This document shows positions 1-10,985 of a DNA stretch of 64,000 nt, piece by piece. The notes below the pieces were generated by a model. It worked only from the letters and a program-made list of their open reading frames with translations, was not told the origin of the DNA and searched no databases. A program made the translations under genes and the position numbers. The DNA comes from Berberis thunbergii (lineage: Eukaryota > Streptophyta > Magnoliopsida > Ranunculales > Berberidaceae), in the NCBI GenBank assembly GCA_003290165.1, contig QNQO01000549.1, positions 1 through 64,000 on the forward strand, written 5' to 3'. Each line of letters starts with the position of its first letter. Within the stretch, counting starts at the first letter, position 1.

Positions 1-1115
1 AAACATTGACAGTGGGTATTCATAATTAATATTATTTTAGGCTTATGTTGGAATTTTAGTACAAGGTAAGATTTGGTTTGTATTTCCAATTTATTCACCA
101 CAAAAATAAAATTTATGCATCTTAAAAGAAAACATTTTTTATACTTTATTCAATTTGCCTAGTTGGCAAGATTATGTTTTTGAGGGTTTTGCAAATATGC
201 AACTATTCAATGTCAAAAGGGAAGAGGCAAAGAACTATCTCTAGGAAGGCCTGCCATTTAAAGTTTTTTTTTGGTGCGTTTCATTTTAATCAGACCACTT
301 CAGCAAATTTTTGCCATGAACGGCAAAACTAATGTTGTCAGTCACAAACTAAGGATGTTTAACTTACAAATCAACTGCCTAATTATTTATGAGTATATGC
401 AAGTGAATGTACAACCCTATATATCGTTTGGATGGTATTTTATGGGTTTCGTTTTCAGTTAATGGGAGTCTCTCCCACTAACATCCATATCGAAGTTGGA
501 GGTTCGATGAAAGTGTTGAAGATAAAGAATTTCATAAGCTTGTGTTCAACTGATATTTTAACATCATATGATTAGCTAGCGCATTTGGAATAATTCTACC
601 CAATGTTTGTTTTCATTTACAAATAAGCAATTAAAGTGGACTAGGGAGTGCATCACCGGTGCTTGAAAGCTAGTTACAATAAATCGTAAGTTAGTACTTC
701 AGACAGAGCCAAATATCTTGTACTTATCTTTTGCAGTGGATTTTCAATACAATTAAAAGGTGTTGAGTTTGGTTTGTATGCAAGGAGGTAGAAATTTCCC
801 TTATTCGGTGCTATTTTCCACCCTCCTTCAAGTAATTAACTTTGGTTTATGCTGCATTTCCGTTTGCTAATTGGTGGTTGTTGCTTAGAGCTGAACAAAT
901 TCGTATTTAAGAAGATTGCATATGGGCACAAAGAACACTGATGGTTTTATGCTTCTTTTTTTTTTCTTTTTTTTTCACTAGATGGACTCCTACCCATTGT
1001 GTAAACAATTACCAATGATTGTAAATCTTCGATGACAAGTACAGCAACTAGCAAGTAACGGATTTTAACTACAACCCAACAATCTAAAAACAAGAAGAAT
1101 CAACCCGCAGCCTAC

Positions 1116-1438
1116 CTCGGTCAGGAGAAGCTCGAACAATCCCTGTATTGTGATGAATCCTTGCTCCCAGCTAATATGTTAATCGCATAATCAGCTTATC
1201 GGAAAGATAAAACATACTTTTTTGAGATGAACAATATAAACTGACATTCATGGACAAATGGATATTTTTGCCATACAAACGTGTTGATGCTGCAATTGAA
1301 CACAAAAACAACCATTTACATGAGAAATAAAACAATGGGTTTCTAATATTTGGCGTAAATTCGATGCGAAGAAGCTTACAGGTATTGTAGATCGGGATTG
1401 GCAGAACAGCAAGAGGAAATGGCTTGTAAATTAACCAT
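1116..1438 (-). pseudogene. ASS first three exons, copy 1 (frameshifted)
   Basis: These are paralogues of exons 1-3 of the ASS gene at 21847-22169: exon 1 at 1380-1438, exon 2 at 1246-1289, exon 3 at 1116-1170. The exons encode the plastid transit peptide and linker (start [10 protein letters not shown]). Exon 1 is 59 nt instead of 58 because of one extra C (the AATCCCGATC region), which breaks the reading frame before the first splice. Exon 2 has a G-to-T change at its last base, next to an intact GT donor. No ASS exons 4-10 follow inside the window, because the next stretch to the left is beyond position 1. Either a second ASS copy lies to the left or this is an orphan 5' end. The frameshift suggests it is not functional as it stands. 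Confidence 0.8.
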
Positions 1439-1580
1439 GTCGAGCTATCAATGTGGACAGAAGATTATAAGAGTGGGTTCTCTCTGCTCTATATCTCTCT
1501 GGATCGCAACAAATTCCCAAGACCAAAGAGTGAAGTGTTGTTGCAGAAGAGAAGAGAAGGGCATAACCTAGTTAGGGTTT

Positions 1581-1769
1581 CGAAAATTCTAAATGTCGAG
1601 GAAGTGGGCGAGGAAATGAGCGACGAGAGGGAGGTGGCGGGGTGGGAACGGTTCACCCCCCTCGGAATGCGTGCCATCGATTTTTGGTCGTGCATCTCGA
1701 GGGAGGTGAACGGTTCCCACCCCGCCACCTCCCTCCCCTCGCTCGTTTCCTCGCCATGTAGAACTGCTC
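1581..1769. mobile_element. Foldback (Mutator-like) MITE, copy 1
   Basis: The two halves of this 189-bp element are near-perfect inverted repeats with arms of roughly 70-80 bp, centred on GGAGGTGGCGGGGTGGGAAC and its complement. It is flanked by 9-bp direct repeats TTAGGGTTT (1572-1580 and 1770-1778). A 9-bp target duplication is typical of Mutator-type transposons. Partial copies 3 and 4 of the surrounding unit carry a single TTAGAGTTT/TTAGGGTTT at this position and no insert, so they are empty sites. A related arm-like sequence starts again near 1803 (GAGCAATTCTAGATGTCGAG). The element lies between the ASS start and the DUF3007-like region, so it would form a strong hairpin in a divergent promoter. 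Confidence 0.8.
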
Positions 1770-2479
1770 TTAGGGTTTTAACCAATGACGGTGATTTTAT
1801 TTTGAGCAATTCTAGATGTCGAGGAAATGGGCGAGGGAGGGTGGGTCGCACGCGCAGAGCTGACGTGGTAAAAAAAAAAAAAATTGAGGGGAAATCGAAA
1901 TTTTTTGGGAGAAGGAGGGAACAGAGCTCCCTCCCCATTTTCTTCCTCTCGCTCTCCCCATTTGCTTCCTCTCGACAGGTCTCCCCCTCCCTCTCGTCCA
2001 AACGAAGCTCTTTCTCTCCCTCTCCACCTTCATCATCATCGACTCAAATGAAGGAGAAGAAGGTCGAACAGAGCCAGAGAAAAAGAAGGAGAAGAGAAGA
2101 AGAGCTAGAGAAGAAGAAGGAGAAGAGAAGAAGCTCATCCTCGTCCCTTCCCTCTCGCAAAAGCTAAGGTAAGTTTCCCCTTCATTTCTAGATCTAGGGT
2201 TTCTTTTCGATTTTTTTTCAAGAGGTTTCTATTTTTTTGGGATGTTTTAAGGTCTGATGTTTGTAATCATGTTTTTATTGTGTAATCATCCCCTGATGGT
2301 GGTAAAGATGACTCCAAGGTTTCTGATCAGAAGAGTGCATGTATAATAAGAAACTAATTATGCTTGAACTTATCTTACTCCTTTGGCTTTGTGACCCATA
2401 GTAAAATCTACGCCCTGCTTGGCTTGACTCAAATTACAACTTGTTACAAAAATATGAGCAAGTTTTCTGAAATGTATAG

Positions 2480-2941
2480 ATGCCATCTGATGGGCAGGTA
2501 CCTTTTGGATATTCAAGGAAGGATGTGTTGTTGATTGGAGTTGGAGTCACTGTGATTGGAGTTGGTTTAAAATGCAGCTTGGAGGTATCCTTATTTCTTT
2601 ATGGTATGTTCACTCCATTCTTTTTATTATCATTATGTGTTTGATTGCAATAGAAAATTTCATTGAAATTCTTTTAGACTTTTGCTTGATTGAGCACATA
2701 ACTATACTCCATATGATAAGCATTATTCATTTGTGAAATCATGAGCATACATTGTTTTCTCACCTTCACAAGACATGTGCAGTTTGTTGGAGTTGATCCT
2801 CTGCAAGCTGGAAATGTTGTTCAACTGGTTTTGGTATTGGGGCTAACAATTGGATGGATTTCTACATACATCTTTAGAGTCTCAAACAAAGAAATGATGT
2901 ATGCTCAGCAGTTACGCGACTATGAAAGCAAAGTCATGGAG
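2480..2941 (+). pseudogene. DUF3007-like plastid membrane protein, partial copy 1
   Basis: Two exons in phase 0: 2480-2584 (35 codons, contains PFGYSRKDVLLIGVGVTV) and 2783-2941 (53 codons, contains VGVDPLQAGNVVQLVLVLGL and AQQLRDYESKVME). From memory this resembles the plant/cyanobacterial DUF3007 family of small thylakoid-type membrane proteins; two hydrophobic stretches are visible. The acceptor at 2781-2782 is AG and the donors are GT. Missing are a recognisable transit-peptide exon and the usual acidic C-terminal exon, which I do not find before 3317. A GC-rich, CT-rich leader with a GTAAGT donor near 2168 looks like a 5'UTR. A stretch at 2306-2338 (MTPRFLIRRVH in one frame) could be an upstream exon. 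A further reading frame after 3138 is broken here by a 1-bp deletion relative to copy 2. Probably a fragment rather than a working gene. Confidence 0.6.
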
Positions 2942-3410
2942 GTTTGTACACTTTCCATATTAGTCATTCACTTGCGTCTACATTACGTGAAGTACTTGCT
3001 CAATGTTGGAGTTCCTTAGTATTCTGATTATGCCCAAATTACTTCCTCAGTCTGATTATGCCCAAATTTTTTTTTTCAGTGGAACTCTATACTGTCATAA
3101 TCTTCCTTGCTGATTTATTGTTCTTCCATTAGTCAAGTAATGATTAAGAGCAATGGAAAGGGTATTCGGATAATGAATGATTCATCAGAGGATGTCATGA
3201 CCAAAATCTCTATGGAGAGGCGGTCGCTACTGAATTTCAGTGGTATAGGCAAATTCTATACCATCTGGGATGTGGGAGATGGTGTAATGTTTAACATCAT
3301 ATGATTAGCTAGCGCATGGGAGGCTATTGCTTTTGCAATATATTTGACATTGCAAAGTAATATGACATGTACATAAACATAGATACCAAGGGAGAGAAAA
3401 AAAGGAGTAA

Positions 3411-6400
3411 CTAATCTACATTAATGCCGTACCAGAACATAAAAGAAGAGAACACCAATGCAGCATTGATCATCCAATGTTTTAGTCTCTCAGAGTGACC
3501 CTGGAATTGAGCAAAAACAATAATCAAAAGACATCTATCAGCTTTTCTACCACATCTTGTTCTTGTGTATACTCGATAAAAATAAGAACGTAATTGCACG
3601 GACGTGTATGCCCAACTTTACGTTACTAATAATGTTAAGTACCTAACAAATGCCCATGACATTGCAACTAAATGTGGACCAATTAAGTGCACAGCAGCCA
3701 TTAGGACTATCCAAATAGGTGCTTACTCATGGCACAAAACTTCAATTGGTGACACAACACAAATCCTTGAAACACATTGAAGTTAAATGTTTTGCAAGAC
3801 AAATTGGGTTCACCATCTCAGAAACACTGTAATAGACCATCTAGGTTCAGAATATTATACTTCATGACGTTGAGTTTGTAGATTATAAAGAATGGAGATA
3901 AGCTTGAATGAAATCTTGAGCAATGAAAGATTCAAAACTCAATAAGATACTCTCCTTTTCTTTTTTGTTTTTGGTATACTTATCAATAGACCATGTAATA
4001 GACAGTTTAGTACAACTGAGGTGGTGAATCATAATTCCAAGTGTAAAAAACAGTCCATGTAGCAGTAATTCGAAAAGTAAAAAACGAGTCAGTGAACGCA
4101 TACCATTTCCTTCGAACCCACACAAGCATAACCAACTGACCACCAAGACATCAGCAAATTCAGCACAAACATTCGCTGCCAAAGCAGCAGCAAATTCAGC
4201 AAGAAAGAGCACTCTGTCCAGCAAGACAAAGTACTCTGTTCAGTTAATAAAACAGGCACAGTATGTAAAAAAAAAAAAAAAAACAGCCTCCATATTAGAA
4301 AGTTATTTCTCGAGTCAAATTGTTTATAAACAGCCTTCACATCATAAACATTTAAAAAAATAAATTTGAATCAAGGACTAGGCAGGCCAAATTCACCTAG
4401 AACTCATAAACAAGCAAATAGGTAGGCAAGCAAAGACTTATGGTAGAGGGCCTAATTGCATTCTCAATTCTAAAATCCAAAAAAAAAAAAAAATGAGGGA
4501 ATCATGTTGATCAAGTTGTAGAAAAAAGCATTGGTCAGGACGATCCATGGTTGCTCTGCTCGTGCAAAACAAGACAGTTTTAGCGCACAAAACAGTCAAA
4601 ATGCAGTTTTAACCTTAGCTGCAGGAAACTGCAATTATGTTAGTAAAAGAAAATATCACCAGATTGGGTCAGACTCAACAAGGATGAAATAGAAGAAAAT
4701 AAGTGATCACAAGAATGTAAGTATGGAAAGTAAAGCCCAGCAGCAGGCATCAGCTTCACTAGCTAGCTGTTAAAACAAGTGTTTTATTTTTTTGGTGATA
4801 AGGAAGGAAGACTTCCTGCAATGCAACAAATTGCTTTCATTGGTATGTTTGTTTATGAAATTTAACTAACAAAATCCCAATTCTTTATAAAGAAAAACCA
4901 ATGGAGTGACAATGTACCTTGAGACTGTCTGAGTGGTGTAGTGAAGTTTGGTTCTTTGCTTGTGAAGACTCCATTTCACCTTTGCTTTTGGCACCCTGGT
5001 TCAGGAAATGGTACTTGCAAGGATAAGGCCTAAAACAAAAATAAGTTTAGACCTTTATCTTGAACTAGGCCAACTAAACTTTCAAAACCCAAATTGCAAC
5101 CATAAACCTGTAAGCAATAAAAACACCATACCCGGCTGACTCTAGCCCAATCCCCTGCTGAATTCCAGCACACCATCACGCTAACAAAATAAATAAATAA
5201 ATAAAAAGCAGAGTGCATCAGGACAGAGCACTCTGTCAAAACAGAGCGTGCTGTCCAGTGTATTGCAGCACCGAAAAAACTGGACAGAGCAGCTCCAATT
5301 CTCGGCAGACCAGCCCTACAAGCAAACTTCGCTGCTCCGAGTCCACAGCACTTCAAGTTAATGTCAAAACCCTGCATGTTAACATCAAAACGACACACGA
5401 GAACATAACACAAGCTTGATCAATCTCTTACTGCAACACCCACACACAAAAACATAGCAAATCAATGAAACCAAATACAAGAAAACAACTCATTTTCATC
5501 CAAACATATAACATAACAGAAGCTTACCATCTGTGTGCTTAAAGTTTTTTCACTGGGAGGCAACATAAAAAATTTTTAGATAAACGAAACTGGTGAAAAT
5601 TTTATAATGGATCTACCAGTGAATCTAATTAAAAATACGAACAATAATAAAATGGAAGAGACATGAGAAATAAGATAAAGTAAGAGAATACTAACATGCT
5701 GTATCTCTCAAGGCCATTAGCCACTTGATTCAAGAAATCCAAAGTGAACATATGCAAACAAACCTGAACCATATACAAAACATATAGTCAGGGAAAGAAG
5801 TACGAAAACGTAAGCAGGGGAGGAAATGTTAGGGATTATGGCCAATGCTGGATTACATAGCATTGAGTTTTGCTTTTGAGAATAGATCTTCACACCCATA
5901 AACAGTCCTTGGGAATATCCATAGTCCATAGTCTTTTACTCTTCATCTGATGTTTCTCAACCCATGACACCCATATAGACTTTGTTTTACTAGCAATATG
6001 AAATAGATGATGACAATAGGTTGCGTTGTTCCATACTTTCAAATTTAAAACATCAAGACCTTCATCTTTTTTTGAAAACTTACAATTGAATCAGTCACAT
6101 CCAACTTGGCTAAAATTTCAAGGAAAAAAAAAAACTGAGTTGGAGATCTCAAGTTTCTCCTCTTGATGTGTTTACTAAAATTCTTGGTTTGATTTAATCA
6201 ATATTCTGATTGCAATTACATATTATCTTTCAGATTCTAAATACCAAAATAGTAGTATCGTTCCTAAATAAATACAAGATAAAATAATCACAATAACGTG
6301 ACACATTATGCAGATACAAAACTTGAAGTCAGTTCCAACCCAATGAGATTGGGAATAAAACTCTAAATGTCAAAATATGTAGATGGTATAACTCACCAGT

Positions 6401-7581
6401 CACCAGGGATACCAGCATAAACAACAAGGAGACACAATGAAGTATCCACCGCAAATATCTGCATGCTGATCATAGAATGCTTGAGAAAATCTGTAACTGA
6501 TGGAAAAAAATGAACAAAGAAGCCAAATCTTCAAACATGACACTCAAGAGACAGGACTCCTAGCAAAGTATTAACTGTGCATCTGAACTATAATGCCTGC
6601 CACAGTTCGGAATGTATCCACGTGACAATGTCTCCAGCAGTGACAGATACTTCATTGATGCTACTATACTTCATAATCAATTGTAACCTTGATAAAATCT
6701 TGTTATTTGTTTGTCAATAAAACTATATAAACATCTTTTGTAATCAACACATAATCATCTTGATATTTGATCAACACAGATACTCTATTCTATATGTCCA
6801 GCATTTTCCAACTAGATATGCTCATTTTCTTTAACACTGACCATAATATTATACAGGCATTGGAATGCGTCATTATCATTTCATTAGGAACTTACTCGGA
6901 TGTTCACATCCTATGATCACTTAATATGTGGAGAAACTCCGCCAGTAGAGTGGCTCTTGAATGAGAAAGAGCCTGTTCGACTTTCAGTATCATTTGATGG
7001 ATTTGCTAAAGAAGTTGAAACTTGATTGAGTTATTGTCAACATTTTGGATCAGTCAGTTTTAGGCTAAATCAGAAGGGTAAATCAGTAGTGTAACATAAA
7101 ACCATTCAAATATCTGTTTACCTTAATTCGTTTTGCTTCACCTCCCTTCGCTTTCTTTAGGCTAATTGATGTCTGATTGTCTCCACCTTCACCGCCTCCA
7201 CCCTTTTTTATGCAAGCACACACAAAAGACAATTAGATGCATACCAAACCATCCTCTATAGTTGCATCCAATATGGCACCTTCAAATAATAAATAGATGC
7301 ACCCACTACAATAAACTTTTTATAACAAAAACAATCGTGAGTTCAAACCAGATGATGATGAGATATACATGGATCATAACACAAAAAGTTCAAAATTTAA
7401 TATAAAAACCAAGGAACAGGTATCCAACATTATATGAATTCAAAACATAGAACAAAGGGGAATAAAAAAGCACATGATTGATTCATTTTTTAATTTCAAT
7501 TACCTCAACTGATGAAAGTGGTACGTCAGCAACAAGCTGTGCCACTGCACCAGCTCCACCTAGTCTGCTCATGCTGAGGAC
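3411..7581 (-). CDS. Unrecognised five-exon gene model, 137-aa small membrane protein
   Basis: Five minus-strand blocks with consensus splice ends join in one frame: A 7504-7572 (start ATG at 7572; exon reaches 7581), B 7122-7202, C 6397-6458, D 4918-5029, E 3411-3500 (stop TAG). Lengths 69+81+62+112+90 give 414 nt, 137 aa, and all four junction phases agree. The product starts MSRLGGAGAVAQLVADVPLS and has a glycine-rich, basic stretch (GGGGEGG, KKAKGGEAKRIK). A hydrophobic segment follows in exon C (SLCLLVVYAGI), then a polar Ser/Gln/His-rich stretch. The C-terminal hydrophobic helix is MINAALVFSSFMFWYGINVD. I do not recognise the family. Exon B's acceptor has a weak pyrimidine tract, and an upstream coding extension of exon A is possible. 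It may be transcribed from the promoter-like region near 10030, which would place the ALG2 pseudogene in an intron. Confidence 0.42.
4100..5330. repeat. Two related intronic blocks with an ACAGAGCACTCTGTC motif
   Basis: Blocks near 4150-4260 and 5205-5330 share imperfect GAGCACTCTGTCC / ACAGAGCACTCTGTC runs, which are near-palindromic, with GCAGCAAATTC-like flanks in the first. Both lie in introns of the 3411-7581 gene model. No coding capacity is convincing. They look like remnants of one dispersed repeat family, but the boundaries cannot be fixed by eye. Confidence 0.3.
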
Positions 7582-7696
7582 CTGGTAAGTTCACAAACAG
7601 TAAAATTACCACAAAATCAAATCTTGTAATATTCAGCAGATACATAACACTTGGGCTAAGGATTTATTAAATTAATATTTAAAAAGAAAGAACAAG

Positions 7697-9257
7697 GTTT
7701 AGTAGTAGCCATTGCCTCCAGCGGAACAATTCCAAAGTGCTCGTCCTGCACTTGTTTAAAGTAATATGTTGGTCTTTGTTGCCAGCTTTCTAATTCTAAT
7801 CACATGAGAAACAAAAAAGATTCTTCTCACCTCCGGCGTATATAGAACACACAAGCACTGAGATAGGAGATCATTTCTTCCTGCTGTTGAGCAGGATGTA
7901 ATGAAGTTAACCCTATCAGAGACTCCTTCCTAGTCTGCTAAGCTCTTCAGTTCCTCCAGATACTCCACATTCTCCCGTAAGCGACTATCAAATCTACCTG
8001 TATTGACAACACATGAAATCAAAAGTTCATCTCATACAAATGCAAATGGACCATAAAACACTAGGATATGTAACTAATATGAGAGATGAATATCTGTGAA
8101 ATACCCAATCTATCAGACATCAGAGAATACCATCCACAAATTACTATGATATCACAAAAGCTTTGGTTGCATCATGCTCTCAAATTAAGCATGCTTAAAA
8201 ATAATATCATTGGACCATAAGCTTCTCTAAAATTATCAGGGAACTGAAAAAAAATCAATAAAACCAAAAAATAAGTTAATATTAAAAAATATGTATTTTA
8301 AAGCAATACTACGGTACTAGAGGAATCATTTCCATCTGCACAACTAAGAAAAACCAAATGTTGAAAACAAGATAGATATGTCATATTAGGAAATAGGAAT
8401 CACTTCTTATAGGAGGAGCCTCAGGCCAGCAAATAGACTCTTTTTAGATTAAAATTGATGAGAATTTCATGTTAAAATGTTAATTGGCAAGCACTTATAA
8501 TAATATAATTGACAAATAATTATTGAAGCATAGATAAACATGTACTGCTGATGAAAATTTAAAATAAACAAGCATTTGCAGTATAGATTCAGAATTCTCT
8601 TAACATGTCAACCTAGACCTGTCCTTTAGCAAAAATGAGAAATATGCAAAGATGTTTACCAGCAATTGTCAGGGAAACCTTCGCCAAGCCTTGACCTTGA
8701 AGAACATTTTTTCGTGGACACAGAGCATTGCAAATGAAGATATTGCTAAAGCAATGTTCTTTTTTCTTTCAAAGTGGTTTATTGATAGGAAATTCAAGCT
8801 ACAAAACAAGCACAAATCTTAGATTTAAATACAAAAAGCCAGTTTAAGAACATATTCGATGTTTTACTATAAGATGCCAGGGGATAATAAAGTTTGTTGG
8901 TTACTTATAAGCAGAGGGCTCATCAAACTGCTCAAGGTTGACTGCTGGGTAAAGAACAGCAGGTTTGATTCCTTGTGAATCAAGACGCTTGAATGTTTTG
9001 GCAAAGGTGGATGCAGTAAATCTGCTGTTAACAACAACCAAATCTGCCATCCCTGTAGCAACATTACCAAAGCTCATATTGATTAAGAAATTTTACAAAA
9101 GTATATGACAAGAAAATGGAAGAATAAAACACAAAGGGAGATAAATCACATCAGTGGTTACTTCTTCAAGCATGTCAATTGGTTTCCGATAAATCCTCCT
9201 CAAAGAAGTAGTGTGCTTCGCCAGTAACAAATCAGGAAAATGGCAATAGAAAACAAC
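7697..9257 (-). pseudogene. ALG2: ALG2 alpha-1,3/1,6-mannosyltransferase pseudogene
   Basis: Exon-by-exon remains of ALG2, the ER glycosyltransferase that adds mannose to the dolichol-linked oligosaccharide. Order on the minus strand: 9152-9257 (VVFYCHFPDLLLAKHTTSLR), 8905-9052 (GMADLVVVNSRFTASTFAKT), 8660-8798 (NFLSINHFERKKNIALAISS), 7831-7997 (ENVEYLEELKSLAD, then ITSCSTAGRNDLL), and about 7697-7751 (DEHFGIVPLEAMA). Several lesions are visible. The first exon ends ACTG followed by AT, so the GT donor is lost. The 8660-8798 exon has a frameshift before the VSLTIAG segment. An in-frame TAG sits at 7930-7932, where relatives have an amino acid. The N-terminal exon and the C-terminal third are absent. 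Introns are retained, so it arose by DNA duplication, not reverse transcription. Confidence 0.88.
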
Positions 9258-9469
9258 CTAAAGAGAAATCAATTTCATGAAACATCTCTTGCACTACAAA
9301 ACTCAAATACACACAGATATAAGAACAACGAATTTACTCTTGACTTCTTAGTTTTCATCAAGGGAAGCAAGTATACAATCGAAAGATGGCCACATGAGTA
9401 GCACACAGAGAGCAACAAACAGACATCGCAAGTGAGAAATGGAGAGAGGGAAGATACCAAGAGGTTGTA

Positions 9470-10040
9470 GCAGCAGCTGGTGTGGTGTGGTGTGTTGTGT
9501 GAGGATTGGGTTCTACACTTCCTCCTTCCTCTCTAGTACCTACCTATAGAGTGTGAGAGAGAGAGAACAAATTTTTTGAACAATTGCATTGAAAAAAAGA
9601 ACAGGAGAGTTTTTTTATGCAAACCTTCAAATCTCTGAAGCTCAACGCAAATGCAGAGTCACTTCTGCCAAAATGAACTTGTAGTCTCAAAATTTGAAAG
9701 CAAAACCTTCGAATTCCCGTTTCAAAAGAGGAATTTAGAAGCCAGATAACAATAAACACTTCAGACATTCTGTAGTTGCAGATAAAAATTGGGACCTTCA
9801 ATAACCCTAACTCCAAATCAATTGAGAAATGGAAGCAGATAAATAGAGAGGAAAGGCTAGAGACGAAAATGGAGAGAGTAGAGAAGAAGACTGAGAGATG
9901 GATAGAGTGGAAGAGAGGGCAACATGAGCGAGAGGGAAGAAGGGAGTGAGAGGCGCGCGTTCTGTTTTTGCTTTTGGTGAAAAGTTTTGAGCGGTTTTCG
10001 ATCTCCCGCCCCATATTCAATAGCTTTTTATAAGGCATTG
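9470..10040 (-). promoter_or_regulatory. Probable promoter and 5'UTR of a minus-strand gene
   Basis: On the minus strand a TATA-like CTTATAAAAAGC sits at about 10023-10034. It is followed by a GC-rich stretch and then long CT-rich runs (CTCTC repeats near 9850-9960 and 9550-9570) typical of plant 5'UTRs. A phrase like GGAGTTAGGGTTATTGAAGG near 9800 could end a leader exon. Downstream lie the ALG2 pseudogene and then the 3411-7581 gene model, so the promoter may belong to either. No start codon can be assigned. Confidence 0.4.
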
Positions 10041-10985
10041 CGATTCAAACTACACTTATCATAGCATAAATATCAAAAACGCTATGGTCAAATGCTATTA
10101 AAGTCTATAAGAATCACTTATATAACCAAATTTTAATTGATGCAATTAAGATAGTAGTATATCTAGCAATAGCAGTATTTTTTTTGGCATATTAAGAATT
10201 CTAGTATTATTTGAATATTGTTTCCTATTAGGTTTGTTTTAGAAGTTAAGTTAGTTATAAACAAGGATTGTGATTTCGTTTTTCGAGGTAATTTCCGTCA
10301 ATTGATTTTAAGAAATATTTCGATGTGTATAGAAAAAATGTAAAATTTTCGATTATAATTTTGAAGTTATCAATATAAGTTAAACATTTTAAACTCTTAC
10401 AAATTACATAAAAAGTACCACGAGACTCGTAATGTAATAAAACTACATATTGTATAAGAATCACTTATATAACCAAATTTTAACATTAAACTAAAATTAT
10501 AACGAATTAAAATGTACCGAAATTGAGATTGACTTAATGAAATAAAATAAAATTTTCAATTTCAAAAGAAATTTTGATAACTAAAAGTAGATAAATATTC
10601 GGTGAAATTTTGACATTTTTTTGAGAAATCACGTTCCTTTATTATAATAAATACGAGCTTAGGTTGATTATTGTAATTTGGTTTTTAGTGCAATAAAAAC
10701 ATTTTGTTTATCGGTTATTTTTATTTATTTTATCGTTATTATTTTAATTATTCCGTTATTTCAATTCCATATATATTATTTTTATTATCCTTCTTTTAAA
10801 TTCATTCATATACCAATTCTATCACATACCAAGACAAAGTAATATAAAACAAAACCCAGATCCCTAACAGTTATAATCATAGAAAAATAGCAATTCAACA
10901 TTCAAACTCAAAAACTCTTGAATCTGGAGGAGCCAATACACGATCCTAAAGATGATTACATATCCTAAAAAAGTTTGAATTTCCC
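10041..10985. other. AT-rich intergenic stretch with a 30-bp direct repeat
   Basis: I see no coding exon here. A 30-bp sequence beginning TATAAGAATCACTTATATAA occurs at about 10106 and again at about 10453. The rest is A/T-rich. The part nearest 10985 would be the ASS 3'UTR and polyadenylation region. Confidence 0.5.

Larger units (their letters stand above)
1..3317. repeat. Duplicated unit, copy 1
   Basis: This stretch matches 20734-24532 almost base for base; position 1 corresponds to 20734. The duplication therefore continues left of the window, since position 1 already lies inside the tail of the hAT-like element that ends copy 2's left edge. The copy stops sharply at 3317, after which the sequence is unique. 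A 28-bp sequence rich in palindromes (ATCATATGAT, GCTAGC) lies at 557-584 and again at 3290-3317. The same 28 bp lies at 21286-21313 and 24505-24532. Contents are ASS exons 3-1 on the minus strand, a foldback element and the DUF3007-like exons on the plus strand. The remainder, including 1-1115, shows no coding sequence that I recognise. Confidence 0.93.

Noticed and set aside
1489..2138. Long open frames on both strands in the GC-rich, purine/pyrimidine-rich block (also 22326-22882)
   Set aside because: They read through a foldback transposon and a CT-rich 5'UTR. Composition is low-complexity Ser/Arg/Lys and the frame is not conserved between the two copies, so they are not genes.
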